Source of the DNA: Cellulomonas marina
GTDB taxonomy: Bacteria > Actinomycetota > Actinomycetes > Actinomycetales > Cellulomonadaceae
Assembly (NCBI RefSeq): GCF_900111925.1
Contig: NZ_FOKA01000017.1
Coordinates: 1-64,000, forward strand
Length of the DNA stretch: 64,000 nucleotides
Reading direction: 5' to 3'
The stretch's first letter is position 1; every line of letters begins with the position of its first letter. Shown here in pieces: positions 25,365 to 34,127 of this stretch. The notes beneath the pieces were generated by a model. It did not search any database, was not told where the DNA came from, and saw nothing but the letters and a program-made list of their open reading frames with translations. The position numbers and the translations under genes were made by a program.

Positions 25365-26941
25365 GGCTGCTCCTCGCCGTCCGCGCGGGTGCCACCGGTC
25401 CCGCCGGTCCCCTGCCGGTCGGCCACCTGCCCGCCGGCGGCCCCCGGCTCGGGGCGCTGCTCGAACCAGTCGCGGAACGTCTGCCGGGGCAGCACCGGCA
25501 GGTCGCGGCTCGACGTCCACAGGCTGCCGGGGAACGGCAGGCGCCGGACCCGGCGCGGCAGCAGCCGCCGGGCCAGGGGCACCGCCCGCCCGGCCCAGCG
25601 GAAGACCGTCCCCGACCGCATCGACAGGGCGGCCAGCCCGAGTCCGACCGACCACCCCGTCGGGCGCGCGCGCCGGCCCTGGGGGTGCTGCGCCTGGTCG
25701 CGCAGGTGCACGAGCGCGGTCGGGATGTCGATCTTCACCGGGCACGCGTCGTAGCAGGCGCCGCACAGGCTGCTGGCGAACGGGAGCGTCGCCGCCGGGT
25801 CGTGCGGGTCGAGGCCGCCCTCCGCGCCGACGCCGAGGAGCTGTGGTGTGAGGATCGCGCCGATCGGACCGGGGTAGACCGAGCCGTAGGCGTGCCCGCC
25901 CGTGCGCTCGTACACGGGGCAGACGTTGAGGCAGGCCGAGCAGCGGATGCAGTGGAGGGCTGTCCGGCCGATCTCGTCGGCCAGGGCGCGCGTGCGACCG
26001 TTGTCGAGGAGGACGAGGTGGAACTCCTGCGGCCCGTCCCCCGGCGTCACCCCCGTCCAGAAGGTCGTGTACGGGTTCATCCGCTCCCCCGTCGACGACC
26101 GCGGCAGGAGCTGCATGAACACCTCGAGGTCGGTGAACGTGGGCAGCACCTTCTCGATGCCCATCACCGTGATGAGGACCCGCGGCAGCGTCAGGCACAT
26201 GCGCCCGTTGCCCTCGGACTCGACCACCGCGACCGTGCCCGTGTCGGCGACGGCGAGGTTGGCACCGGAGATGGCGACGTCGGCGCGCAGGAAGCGGGCG
26301 CGCAGGTGGGCCCGGGCCGCCGCCGCGAGGTCGGCCGGTTCCGAGGTGAGGCCGGCCGGTGCGTCGCCCATCGACCCCGTGAAGATGTCCCGGATCTGGT
26401 CCCGGTTGCGGTGGATGGCCGGCACGAGGATGTGGGAGGGCATGTCCCCCGCGAGCTGGACGATGAGCTCGGCCAGGTCGGTCTCGGTGGCCTCGATCCC
26501 GGCGGCGGCCAGGTGCTCGTTGAGGCCGATCTCCTGCGTGGCCATCGACTTCACCTTCACGACCTCGTGGGCGTCGGCCGCGCGGACCAGGTCGGTGACG
26601 ATGCGGTTGGCCTCCGCGGCGTCCCGCGCCCAGTGCACGACCCCGCCCCGGGCCGTCACGCTCGCCTCCAGCTGCTCGAGCAGGTCGGGCAGCGTCGCCA
26701 TGACCTGCTGCTTCACACCGGACCCGGCGGCGCGCAGGTCTTCCCAGTCCGACAGCTCGGCGGTGACGGCCAGGCGCTTGTCACGGATGGTGTGCGTCGC
26801 GCGCCGCAGGTTCGCGCGCAGCTGACCGTCCTGCAGCGTCTCGTGGGCCGCGTCGGGGAACGTCGGCCCCCAGCGCAGCGGGTCCGCCGGGTCGGCCGCC
26901 GGCAGCGGCCGGACGGTCGGCATCCCGAGGTGGACGCTCAT
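25361..26941 (-). CDS. lutB: Lactate utilisation iron-sulfur protein LutB
   Basis: A 526-aa cytosolic electron-transfer subunit. Residues about 60-300 form a LUD domain (VVKVKSMATQEIGLNEHL, AVADTGTVAVVESEGNGRM). Two 4Fe-4S motifs follow: HCIRCSACLNVCPVYERTGGH and LCGACYDACPVKIDIPT. The C-terminal 90 residues are basic and variable. I chose the ATG at 26941 because it overlaps the lutA stop (ATGA); an upstream extension would only add an Arg/Gly-rich stretch. Confidence 0.93.
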   Translation of the reverse strand: MSVHLGMPTVRPLPAADPADPLRWGPTFPDAAHETLQDGQLRANLRRATHTIRDKRLAVTAELSDWEDLRAAGSGVKQQVMATLPDLLEQLEASVTARGGVVHWARDAAEANRIVTDLVRAADAHEVVKVKSMATQEIGLNEHLAAAGIEATETDLAELIVQLAGDMPSHILVPAIHRNRDQIRDIFTGSMGDAPAGLTSEPADLAAAARAHLRARFLRADVAISGANLAVADTGTVAVVESEGNGRMCLTLPRVLITVMGIEKVLPTFTDLEVFMQLLPRSSTGERMNPYTTFWTGVTPGDGPQEFHLVLLDNGRTRALADEIGRTALHCIRCSACLNVCPVYERTGGHAYGSVYPGPIGAILTPQLLGVGAEGGLDPHDPAATLPFASSLCGACYDACPVKIDIPTALVHLRDQAQHPQGRRARPTGWSVGLGLAALSMRSGTVFRWAGRAVPLARRLLPRRVRRLPFPGSLWTSSRDLPVLPRQTFRDWFEQRPEPGAAGGQVADRQGTGGTGGTRADGEEQP

Positions 26942-27777
26942 GCCCCGACCTCCGCCCGCCCCGCCGACCGCCCCGCGCCACGCCCCGCGGCCCGCCCGAC
27001 GTGCGCGACCTCGGGCTCGGGCCGCCACGGGTGCTCACGCGTCGCGGCGAGGATCTCCGCCAGGTGCAGCGACCGCACCCCCGAGCCGCCCCGGTCCAGC
27101 GCGCCGGAGATGTTCATGAGGCAGGACCAGTCCCCCGCCGTGAGGTACGGGGCGCCGGTCGACACCACGTTCGCGCACTTGTCCGCCACCATCGCGGCCG
27201 ACGTCTCGGAGTTCTTCAGCGAGAAGGTGCCGCCGAACCCGCAGCACTGGTCCGCCTCGGGCAGGTCCACGAGCTCGAGGCCGGCCACGGCGCGCAGGAG
27301 CCGGGTGGGCCGGTCCCCCACCCGGAGCATCCGGAGGGAGTGGCAGGTGGGGTGGTAGGTCACGCGGTGCGGGAACCACGCGCCGACGTCGGTCACCCCG
27401 AGCACGTCGACCAGGAGCTCCGAGAGCTCGTACGTGCGGCCGGCGAGCTGCTCGGCCCGCCGGGCCAGGCGCTCGTCGCCCGCCCGGCGGCACACCATGC
27501 CCTGCTGGTGGCGCGTGGCCGCCACGCAGGACCCCGACGGGGCGACGACGGCGTCCCACTCCCCGTCGAGCACCGGTTCGAACGCGCGCACGTGGTTGCG
27601 GATGACCGGCAGCGCCTGCCCCTGGTAGCCCGAGTTCACGTGCATCTGCCCGCAGCACGCCTGCCCGGCGGGGACGTCGACCTCGTGGCCGAGGCGCTCG
27701 AGCACCCGGACGGTCGCCTGGGCGGCCTGCGGGAACAGCGCGTCCGACAGGCAGGTGGCGAAGATGGCGATGCGCAC
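26938..27777 (-). CDS. lutA: Lactate utilisation protein LutA (CCG domain)
   Basis: A 279-aa Fe-S subunit of the LutABC complex. Two CCG motifs are present: ACCGQMHVNSGYQGQA near residue 41 and QCCGFGGTFSLKNSETS near residue 200, as in glycolate oxidase GlcF-like proteins. The C-terminus is about 30 residues longer than usual and Gly/Arg-rich. The GTG at 27777 has AGGAAGAG just upstream as its ribosome site. It leads lutABC and lies directly downstream of the rhaEW gene and its terminator, consistent with oxidising lactate released from rhamnose. Confidence 0.92.
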   Translation of the reverse strand: MRIAIFATCLSDALFPQAAQATVRVLERLGHEVDVPAGQACCGQMHVNSGYQGQALPVIRNHVRAFEPVLDGEWDAVVAPSGSCVAATRHQQGMVCRRAGDERLARRAEQLAGRTYELSELLVDVLGVTDVGAWFPHRVTYHPTCHSLRMLRVGDRPTRLLRAVAGLELVDLPEADQCCGFGGTFSLKNSETSAAMVADKCANVVSTGAPYLTAGDWSCLMNISGALDRGGSGVRSLHLAEILAATREHPWRPEPEVAHVGRAAGRGAGRSAGRAEVGA

Positions 27778-27819
27778 GTGCTCTTCCTATCCCAGAGGTC
27801 CGACACGACGACGCCGCCC

Positions 27820-27855
27820 CCCCGACCCGCTCACAGGCCGGGGGGCGGGTCGGGG
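27820..27855 (-). terminator. Hairpin terminator downstream of rhaEW
   Basis: CCCCGACCCGC and GCGGGTCGGGG form an 11-bp perfect stem with a 14-base loop, starting right after the rhaEW stop. There is no U-tract, which is common in GC-rich actinobacteria. It separates rhaEW from lutABC. Confidence 0.7.
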
Positions 27856-27856
27856 C

Positions 27857-29911
27857 TCAGCGCAGGAACGCCGCCGCGACGCCGGAGTCGACCGGCACGT
27901 GCAGCCCCGTGGTCTGCACCAGGTCCGGCCCCGTCAGCGCGAAGACGGCGGCCGCCACGTGCTCCGGCAGCACCTCCTGCTTGAGCAGGGTGCGCTGCGC
28001 GTAGTACGTGCCCAGCTCCGTCTCCGGCACGCCGTACACGGCCGCTCGCTGCGCGCCCCACCCGCCCGCGAAGATGCCCGAACCGCGCACCACGCCGTCC
28101 GGGTTCACGCCGTTGACCCGGATGCCGTGCTCACCGAGCTCCGCCGCCAGGAGGCGCACCTGGTGGGCCTGGTCGGCCTTCGTCGCCGAGTAGGCGATGT
28201 TGTTGGGCCCTGCGAACAGCGAGTTCTTCGAGGCGATGTAGACGATGTCGCCACCCATGCCCTGGGCGATCATGGCGCGTGCGGCCTCGCGGGCGACGAG
28301 GAACGAGCCGCGCGCCATGACGTCGTGCTGGAGGTCCCAGTCCCTGACGGTCGTCTCCAGCAGCGGCTTCGAGATGGACAGCCCGGCGTTGTTGACGACG
28401 AGGTCCACACCCCCGAAGGCGAGCGCGGCCTCGCGCACCAGCGCGGCCACCGCCTCCTCGTCCGTCACGTCCGCGCGCACCGCGACGGCGACGTCGGGGC
28501 CGCCGAGCGCGTCGGCGACCTCCTGCGCGCCCTCGAGGTTGAGGTCCGCGATGACGACGCACGCGCCCTCCGCCGCGAGCCGCTCGGCGATGGCCTTGCC
28601 GATGCCCGACCCGGCGCCGGTGACGACGGCGATCCGCGTCGCCAGGGGCTCGGGCGCGGGCATGCGCCGCAGCTTGGCCTCCTCCAGCGCCCAGTACTCG
28701 ATGCGGAACTTCTCCGCCTCGTCGATGGGGGCGTAGGTGCTGATCGCCTCGGCGCCGCGCATCACGTTGATCGCGTTGACGTAGAACTCGCCGGCCACGC
28801 GCGCCGTCTGCTTGTCCTTGCCGAACGAGAACATGCCCACGCCGGGGACGAGCACGATCGCCGGGTCCGCGCCGCGGATCGCCGGGCTGTCCGGCGTCGC
28901 GTGCCGGTCGTAGTAGGCCTGGTACTGCGCGCGGTACTCCGCGTGCAGCTCCTTCAGCCGGGCGACGACGTCGTCGAGCGGGGCGTCGGACGGCAGGTCG
29001 ACGACGAGCGGCGAGACCTTCGTCCGCAGGAAGTGGTCGGGGCAGGACGTCCCGAGCGCGGCCAGGCGGCCCAGCGCCCCCCGCGACACGAAGTCCAGGA
29101 CCACGTCGGAGTCCGTCAGGTGGCCCACCTGCGGGCGGTCCGTCGACGCCAGCCCGCGGACCACGGGCGCCAGGGCGGCGGCCCGCAGGCGGCGCTCGGC
29201 CTCGGACAGCGCGGCGTAGCCCTCGCGCACCGGACCGAACGGGTGCGTGCCCTGCGCCTCGAGCGCGGCGGTGCGCTCGGCGACGTACTGCTCTGCGGTG
29301 CGGACGATCTCGAGCGAGCGCGCCTCGGCCTCCTCGGACGTGGCACCCCACGCGGTGATGCCGTGCCCGCCGAGGATGCAGCCGATCGCCTCGGGGTGCG
29401 CCGCGTGCACGGCGGCGATGTCCAGGCCGAGCTGGAAGCCGGGGCGGCGCCAGGGGACCCACACGACGCGGTCGCCGAAGACCTCCGCCGTCAGCTTCTC
29501 GCCGTCGGCGGCCGTCGCGAGGGCGATGCCGGCGTCCGGGTGGAGGTGGTCGACGTGCGCCGCGCCGACGAGGCCGTGCATCGCGGTGTCGATCGACGGG
29601 GCGGCACCGCCCTTGCCGTGCAGGCAGTAGTCGAACGCCGCCACCATCTCGTCCTCGCGGTCGACGCCGGGGTAGACGCCGACGAGCGCGCGCAGCCGGT
29701 CCAGGCGCAGCACCGCCAGGTTCTTCTCCGTCAGGGTGCCCAGGTCCCCGCCGGAGCCCTTGACCCACAGCAGCTCGACGGGCTCACCGGTCACCGGGTC
29801 CGTGTCGGTGCCCTTGGCGGACGTGTTCCCGCCCGCGTAGTTCGTGGTGCGCGGGTCGGCGCCCAGGCGGTTGGACCGGGCGATCAGGGCGGCGGCCTCG
29901 GGGTGCGTCAT
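27857..29911 (-). CDS. rhaEW: RhaEW bifunctional rhamnulose-1-phosphate aldolase / lactaldehyde dehydrogenase
   Basis: A 684-aa fusion that cleaves L-rhamnulose 1-phosphate to DHAP and L-lactaldehyde and is expected to oxidise the lactaldehyde to lactate. Residues about 1-420 are a class II aldolase domain (TTNYAGGNTSAKG, VKGSGGDLGT, zinc-binding HVDHLHPDAG). Residues about 430-684 are a short-chain dehydrogenase with TGAGSGIGKAIAERL, NNAGLSISKP, the catalytic Ser in YIASKNS and YSATKADQ (Tyr and Lys). GGAGA precedes the ATG at 29911. The gene has its own promoter and a LacI-type operator at 30035-30046. Confidence 0.94.
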   Translation of the reverse strand: MTHPEAAALIARSNRLGADPRTTNYAGGNTSAKGTDTDPVTGEPVELLWVKGSGGDLGTLTEKNLAVLRLDRLRALVGVYPGVDREDEMVAAFDYCLHGKGGAAPSIDTAMHGLVGAAHVDHLHPDAGIALATAADGEKLTAEVFGDRVVWVPWRRPGFQLGLDIAAVHAAHPEAIGCILGGHGITAWGATSEEAEARSLEIVRTAEQYVAERTAALEAQGTHPFGPVREGYAALSEAERRLRAAALAPVVRGLASTDRPQVGHLTDSDVVLDFVSRGALGRLAALGTSCPDHFLRTKVSPLVVDLPSDAPLDDVVARLKELHAEYRAQYQAYYDRHATPDSPAIRGADPAIVLVPGVGMFSFGKDKQTARVAGEFYVNAINVMRGAEAISTYAPIDEAEKFRIEYWALEEAKLRRMPAPEPLATRIAVVTGAGSGIGKAIAERLAAEGACVVIADLNLEGAQEVADALGGPDVAVAVRADVTDEEAVAALVREAALAFGGVDLVVNNAGLSISKPLLETTVRDWDLQHDVMARGSFLVAREAARAMIAQGMGGDIVYIASKNSLFAGPNNIAYSATKADQAHQVRLLAAELGEHGIRVNGVNPDGVVRGSGIFAGGWGAQRAAVYGVPETELGTYYAQRTLLKQEVLPEHVAAAVFALTGPDLVQTTGLHVPVDSGVAAAFLR

Positions 29912-30034
29912 CGGCGGGTCTCCGTGAGGTGGGACGAGGGGGGCTGCGGTCGGCGCGCGGTCCGACGTCCGGCGCGGGCGCCCCGTCGGTCGACCCCGGG
30001 CACCGGCCCGGCGCTCCGCCGTGCCGTTCGCCCT

Positions 30035-30046
30035 TGAATCGATTCA
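30035..30046. promoter_or_regulatory. LacI-family operator upstream of rhaEW
   Basis: TGAATCGATTCA is a perfect 12-bp palindrome placed just downstream of the predicted transcription start, where a repressor would block elongation. It matches the rhaI operator at 33995-34006 at 11 of 12 positions. Confidence 0.85.
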
Positions 30047-30055
30047 CGCAGGGCG

Positions 30056-30085
30056 ACGGTAGCAGGACCGCCGACCCGCCTGCAA
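30056..30085 (-). promoter_or_regulatory. Promoter of rhaEW
   Basis: Minus strand: TTGCAG at 30085-30080, an 18-bp spacer, then TACCGT at 30061-30056. The operator begins about 10 bases after the -10 element. The untranslated leader would be about 135 bases. Confidence 0.65.
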
Positions 30086-30128
30086 GGACCTCGTCGTCCG
30101 TTCCCCGCCCGCCGGGCGGGCCCGGAGG

Positions 30129-31202
30129 TCACGACGTGGGCGACGACCCGCCCGCCCCCGCGCGAGCGCGGCCGGGCACGAGGGACGAGGCCCGCACGAC
30201 GAGCTCGGGCTGGAACACCACGTGCTCCGCGGGCTCGCCCGGCCCGCGCGCGAGCAGCAGGTCGGCGGCGCGGTACCCCATCTCGAGCGCCGGCTGGCGC
30301 ACGGACGTCAGGGGCATCGCCAGCTCGCTCGCGATGTCGATGTCGTCGTACCCGACGCACGCCACGCGCGACAGGAGCGCCGTCCCCCCCAGGCGTCGCA
30401 GCGCACGCTGCACGCCGACCGCGACGAGGTCGTTGACGCACAGCACGGCCTCGGGCGGCCGGCCGCCCGACGCATCGACGAGCCGGCCCATCGCGACGTC
30501 GCCCCCACCCGCGTCCAGGGATGTCAGCCGGACCTCCTCCACCACGACGTCCGGGTCGAGCCCCTCGTCGGCCACCGCCTCGCGGATCCCCCGCAGCCGG
30601 TCGGCGCACTGCCGGATGGTGTGCGGCCCGTTGAGGAACGTCAGCCGCCGGTACCCCAGCTCGAGCAGGTGGCGCGCGGCCAACGCGCCGCCGGCCGCGT
30701 CGTCGACCGACACGGACGACAGGTCGGGCGACGAGGACGCCGCGTCGAGGAGGACCACCCGCACGCCCCGGCGCTGCACCGCCCGCAGGGGCTCGACGTC
30801 GAGCGACCCGGGCACGACGAGGAGCCCGACGACGCCCTTCTCCTCGAACAGCCGCAGGTAGCGCGCCTCGCGGGCAGGGTCGTCGTCGGAGCTGGCCAGC
30901 ATGAGCGTGTGGTCGGCCGCCGTCAGCCGGTCCTCGATGCCGCGTGCGACCTCGGTGAAGAACGGGTTGCGGATGTCCAGCAGGATCGCGCCGACCGTCG
31001 TGATGGTGCCCGCGCGGAGCTGGCGCGCCAGCCCGTTGGGCACGAAGGACAGCTCCTCGATCGCCGCCTCCACCCGGGCGCGCGTCGCGGGCGCGACCGT
31101 CTCCGGGCGGTTGAGCACGTTGGACACGGTCCCCACGGACACACCCGCCTGACGGGCGACGTCCGCGACGGACGCGCGGCGGGGCGTCGTCGCTCGCGGC
31201 AC
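30129..31202 (-). CDS. LacI-family repressor of rhamnose genes
   Basis: A 357-aa regulator. Residues about 9-56 are the LacI helix-turn-helix and hinge (SVADVARQAGVSVGTVSNVLNRPETVAPATRARV). The rest is the periplasmic-binding-protein-like sensor (VGAILLDIRNPFFTEVARGIEDRL, FLNGPHTIRQCADRLRGIREAV, AVLCVNDLVAVGVQRAL). It lies between rhaB and rhaEW, and two LacI-type palindromes flank the cluster, so it very likely controls rhamnose use. A rhamnose-derived inducer is inference. GGAAGGA precedes the GTG start. It may be co-transcribed with rhaI-rhaB, which would be autoregulation. Confidence 0.92.
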   Translation of the reverse strand: MPRATTPRRASVADVARQAGVSVGTVSNVLNRPETVAPATRARVEAAIEELSFVPNGLARQLRAGTITTVGAILLDIRNPFFTEVARGIEDRLTAADHTLMLASSDDDPAREARYLRLFEEKGVVGLLVVPGSLDVEPLRAVQRRGVRVVLLDAASSSPDLSSVSVDDAAGGALAARHLLELGYRRLTFLNGPHTIRQCADRLRGIREAVADEGLDPDVVVEEVRLTSLDAGGGDVAMGRLVDASGGRPPEAVLCVNDLVAVGVQRALRRLGGTALLSRVACVGYDDIDIASELAMPLTSVRQPALEMGYRAADLLLARGPGEPAEHVVFQPELVVRASSLVPGRARAGAGGSSPTS

Positions 31203-31268
31203 GCGTGGATCCTTCCACAGGTCGGGGCCGCCTCCGGCCGTCGCCGCGCAGGGAGCGCGCCCGCGCGC

Positions 31269-32792
31269 CTACACGTCCGCGAGGCGCCGTTCCGCGCGCT
31301 CCCAGGCCGCGGCGCCGGCGGCCGTCGGCTCGTACCGCACGAGGTCGCCCGACGCGCGGACGACCTCGCGGACCGCGGGCAGGCCGCCCTCGAGGTGGCC
31401 GAGCGCCACCGCCTGCACGAGCAGGTTGCCCATGGCCGTGCCCTCGACCGGGCCGGCGACCACCGGCAGACCGGTCGCGTCCGCGGTGAGCCGGCACAGC
31501 AGCGCGTTGCGCGAGCCGCCGCCGACGACGTGCACCACGTCGACGTCCACCCCCGCCAGCTCACCCGCGGTGCGGACGGCCCGGCGGTAGGCGAGGGCCA
31601 GCGAGTCGAGGATGCACCTCGTCACCTCCGCCGGGCTCTCCGGCACGGGTCCGAGGCCACCGCCGGTCCGCCGGGCGGCGGCGACGACACGCGCCGGCAT
31701 GTCGCCCGGCGGCGCGAAGGCCGGGTCGTCGACGTCGACCACCGCCCGCAGCGGCGGCACCTCCGCGGCTGCGGCGAGCAGGTCCGTCAGCTCCTGGGGG
31801 CGGCCCTGCGCCCGCCAGGTGCGCAGGGACTCCTGCAGCAGCCACAGCCCGGCGACGTTGCGCAGGAAGCGGACCGTGCCCTCGACGCCGCGCTCGTTGG
31901 TGAAGTTCGCGGCCCGGCCCGCCTCCGACAGCACCGGCTCCGGCCGCTCCAGCCCGACGAGGGACCACGTGCCCGACGAGATGTACGCGGACCGCTCGGA
32001 CGTCAGCGGGACCGCCGCGACCGCCGACGCCGTGTCGTGCGACCCGACGGCGACGACCTGCGCGCCGGACAGCCCGAGGCCGGCGGCGACGGGGTCCAGC
32101 ACCGACCCGACGACGGTCCCCGGGAGGACGACCTCGGGCAGGAGCCGGGACAGGTCCTCCCCCGTGACGGCCTTCAGCGCGTCGAGGGCGGCCCCGCTCC
32201 ACGTCAGCGTGGCGGCGTCGACCATCGCGGTCGTGGACGCGTTGGTCAGCTCCGCCACGCGGCGGCCGGTGAGCCAGAAGCCCAGGAGGTCGGGGACCAG
32301 CAGCAGGTCCTCGGCCGCACGCACCCGGGCGCTGCCCGCCTCGGCCACGAGCTGGAAGAGCGTGTTGAAGGGCTGCACCTGTATGCCCGTCCGCTCGTAC
32401 AGCGCGGCGGCCGGCAGCGCCTCGAAGAGCCGCTCGGGCGCCCCCTGCGTCCGCGCGTCGCGGTAGTGCACGGGGTTGCCCAGCAGCTCGCCGTCGCCGT
32501 CGAGCAGCCCGTAGTCGACCGCCCACGTGTCGACGCCGATGCCGGCGACGGGTCCGTGGTCACGGGCGGCGACGGCCAGCCCCTCGCGCACCCCCTGCCA
32601 CAGGGAGAGCACGTCCCACGACAGCCGCTCACGGGCGCCGCCCACGCTCCACGCCGTCGTCGTCACCGGGGTGTTGGCGAACCGGCCGACCTCGTGCGTG
32701 ACCAGCCGTCCCTCGACGAGCCGGCCGGTGAGAACACGTCCGCTGGAGGCCCCGAGGTCGACGGCCGCCAGCGTCGGTGACCGCCGGTCCAC
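31269..32792 (-). CDS. rhaB: L-rhamnulokinase RhaB
   Basis: A 507-aa FGGY-family kinase that phosphorylates L-rhamnulose at O-1 with ATP. LAAVDLGASSGRV at the N-terminus is the phosphate-binding loop. GIGVDTWAVDYGLLD holds the catalytic Asp region typical of rhamnulokinases, and VVHVVGGGSRNALLCRLTADATGLPVVAGPVEGTAMGN is the C-terminal ATP site. It starts at GTG 32792 directly after the rhaI stop codon (TGA then GTG, no gap), so the two are translationally linked. Confidence 0.95.
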   Translation of the reverse strand: MDRRSPTLAAVDLGASSGRVLTGRLVEGRLVTHEVGRFANTPVTTTAWSVGGARERLSWDVLSLWQGVREGLAVAARDHGPVAGIGVDTWAVDYGLLDGDGELLGNPVHYRDARTQGAPERLFEALPAAALYERTGIQVQPFNTLFQLVAEAGSARVRAAEDLLLVPDLLGFWLTGRRVAELTNASTTAMVDAATLTWSGAALDALKAVTGEDLSRLLPEVVLPGTVVGSVLDPVAAGLGLSGAQVVAVGSHDTASAVAAVPLTSERSAYISSGTWSLVGLERPEPVLSEAGRAANFTNERGVEGTVRFLRNVAGLWLLQESLRTWRAQGRPQELTDLLAAAAEVPPLRAVVDVDDPAFAPPGDMPARVVAAARRTGGGLGPVPESPAEVTRCILDSLALAYRRAVRTAGELAGVDVDVVHVVGGGSRNALLCRLTADATGLPVVAGPVEGTAMGNLLVQAVALGHLEGGLPAVREVVRASGDLVRYEPTAAGAAAWERAERRLADV

Positions 32793-33959
32793 TCAGGCCC
32801 CCCAGCCGGCCTGCTGCCCGCCCACGCGCTCGGCGACCGTGCGCTCCGCGTAGCCGGACGCCCGGTACGCCGCCAGCGGGTCCGCGGGCAGCCCGCGCTC
32901 CTCCCGCCAGGCGGCGAGGTCGGGCCGCACGTCGGTGTAGAAGGCGTCCATGACCAGGCCGTTGGCACCCAGCACGTCCCCGGCGTCCTGCGCCGCCCGC
33001 AGCGCCTCCTGGTCGACGAGGAGGGCGCGCGCGGTCATCTCCTGCACGTTGAGCACGGACCGGATCTGGCCGGGGATCTTGTCCTCGACGTTGTGGCACT
33101 GGTCGAGCATGAACGCCACCGGCGAGCCCTCCTCCAGGCCGCCCCCGCGGACGACCTCGAAGAGGATGCGGAACAGCTGGAAGGGGTCGGCCGCGCCGAC
33201 GATGAGGTCGTCGTCGGCGTAGAAGCGGGAGTTGAAGTCGAAGGAGCCCAGCCGGCCCAGGCGGATGAGCTGGGCGACGATGAACTCGATGTTCGTGCTC
33301 GGCGCGTGGTGCCCCGTGTCGAGGCACACCATGGCCCGCTCCCCCAGCGCCGTGACGTGCGCGTAGGAGGTGCCCCAGTCCGGCACGTCCATCGTGTAGA
33401 AGTACGGCTCGAAGATCTTGTACTCCAGCACGAGCCGCTGCTCGGGGCCCAGCCGGTCGTAGATCGTCCGCAGGGACTCCGCGAGGCGGTCCTGGCGGCC
33501 CCGGATGTCCCCCTGCCCCGGGTAGTTGGTGCCGTCCGGCAGCCAGATCTTCAGGTCCTGCGACCCGGTCTCGTGCATGACGTCGATGCACGCGAAGTGG
33601 TGGTCGACCGCCTTCTGGCGGATGCGCGGGTCCGTGTGGGTCAGGGAGCCGAGCTTGTAGTCGTCGTCCTGGAACGTGTTGGAGTTGATGGTCCCCAGCC
33701 GCACGCCCAGGTCCTCGGCGTACGCGGCCAGCTTGCCCCAGTCGTCGACCAGGTCCCACGGGATGTGCAGCGCGACGGACGGCGCCAGCCCTGTGAGGCG
33801 GTGGACCTCCGCCGCGTCCTCGAGCTTCTCCTGCACGGTCCGCGGGGTGCCGGGGGTGCTGAACACCTTGAACCGGGTGCCGGCGTTGCCGAAGGCCCAG
33901 CTCGGCAGCTCGATGGCCTGCCGCTCGAGCGTGCGCAGGACGGTGGGGTCGATGGTCAC
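32793..33959 (-). CDS. rhaI: L-rhamnose isomerase RhaI
   Basis: A 388-aa metal-dependent TIM-barrel isomerase that converts L-rhamnose to L-rhamnulose, of the RhaI type found in Pseudomonas and actinobacteria rather than E. coli RhaA. Conserved segments include LRLGTINSNTFQDDDYKLGSLTHTDP-like loops, KIWLPDGTNYPGQG, LEYKIFEPYFYTMDVPDWGTSYAH and VCLDTGHHAPSTNIEF, which carry metal-binding Glu, Asp and His residues. I chose the GTG at 33959, with GAGGAC as ribosome site; the longer reading would run through the operator and promoter. Confidence 0.94.
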   Translation of the reverse strand: MTIDPTVLRTLERQAIELPSWAFGNAGTRFKVFSTPGTPRTVQEKLEDAAEVHRLTGLAPSVALHIPWDLVDDWGKLAAYAEDLGVRLGTINSNTFQDDDYKLGSLTHTDPRIRQKAVDHHFACIDVMHETGSQDLKIWLPDGTNYPGQGDIRGRQDRLAESLRTIYDRLGPEQRLVLEYKIFEPYFYTMDVPDWGTSYAHVTALGERAMVCLDTGHHAPSTNIEFIVAQLIRLGRLGSFDFNSRFYADDDLIVGAADPFQLFRILFEVVRGGGLEEGSPVAFMLDQCHNVEDKIPGQIRSVLNVQEMTARALLVDQEALRAAQDAGDVLGANGLVMDAFYTDVRPDLAAWREERGLPADPLAAYRASGYAERTVAERVGGQQAGWGA

Positions 33960-33994
33960 GGCAGGTCCTCGGGTGTCTCGACGATGACGACCCG

Positions 33995-34027
33995 TGAATC
34001 GTTTCATCGACGCGGCCGAGGTGTCAA
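33995..34027 (-). promoter_or_regulatory. rhaI promoter with overlapping LacI-type operator
   Basis: Minus strand: perfect -35 TTGACA at 34027-34022, 18-bp spacer, then AACGAT at 34003-33998 as -10. The -10 lies inside the near-palindrome TGAAACGATTCA (34006-33995), the second copy of the operator found before rhaEW. Repressor binding would occlude RNA polymerase. Confidence 0.8.
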
Positions 34028-34055
34028 GCACCGGCGGGAGGAGCTGTCGACCGAC

Positions 34056-34088
34056 GAGGGGGCCGGCCCTCGTCCGGCCGACCCCCTC
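34056..34088 (-). terminator. Hairpin terminator downstream of the cytidylyltransferase gene
   Basis: GAGGGGGCCGG, a CCCTCGT loop and the complementary CCGGCCGACCCCCTC arm (one A bulged) form a strong stem 40 bp beyond the stop at 34128, directly upstream of the rhaI promoter. It should insulate rhaI from read-through. Confidence 0.65.
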
Positions 34089-34127
34089 CGCAAGCCCTCC
34101 CGCACGTCCGTCGCGCGGGACCGCCCG

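Noticed and set aside
33960..34031. Longer RhaI start at 34031
   Set aside because: It would place the operator and -10 region inside the coding sequence; the GTG at 33959 has a ribosome site and fits the family's N-terminus.
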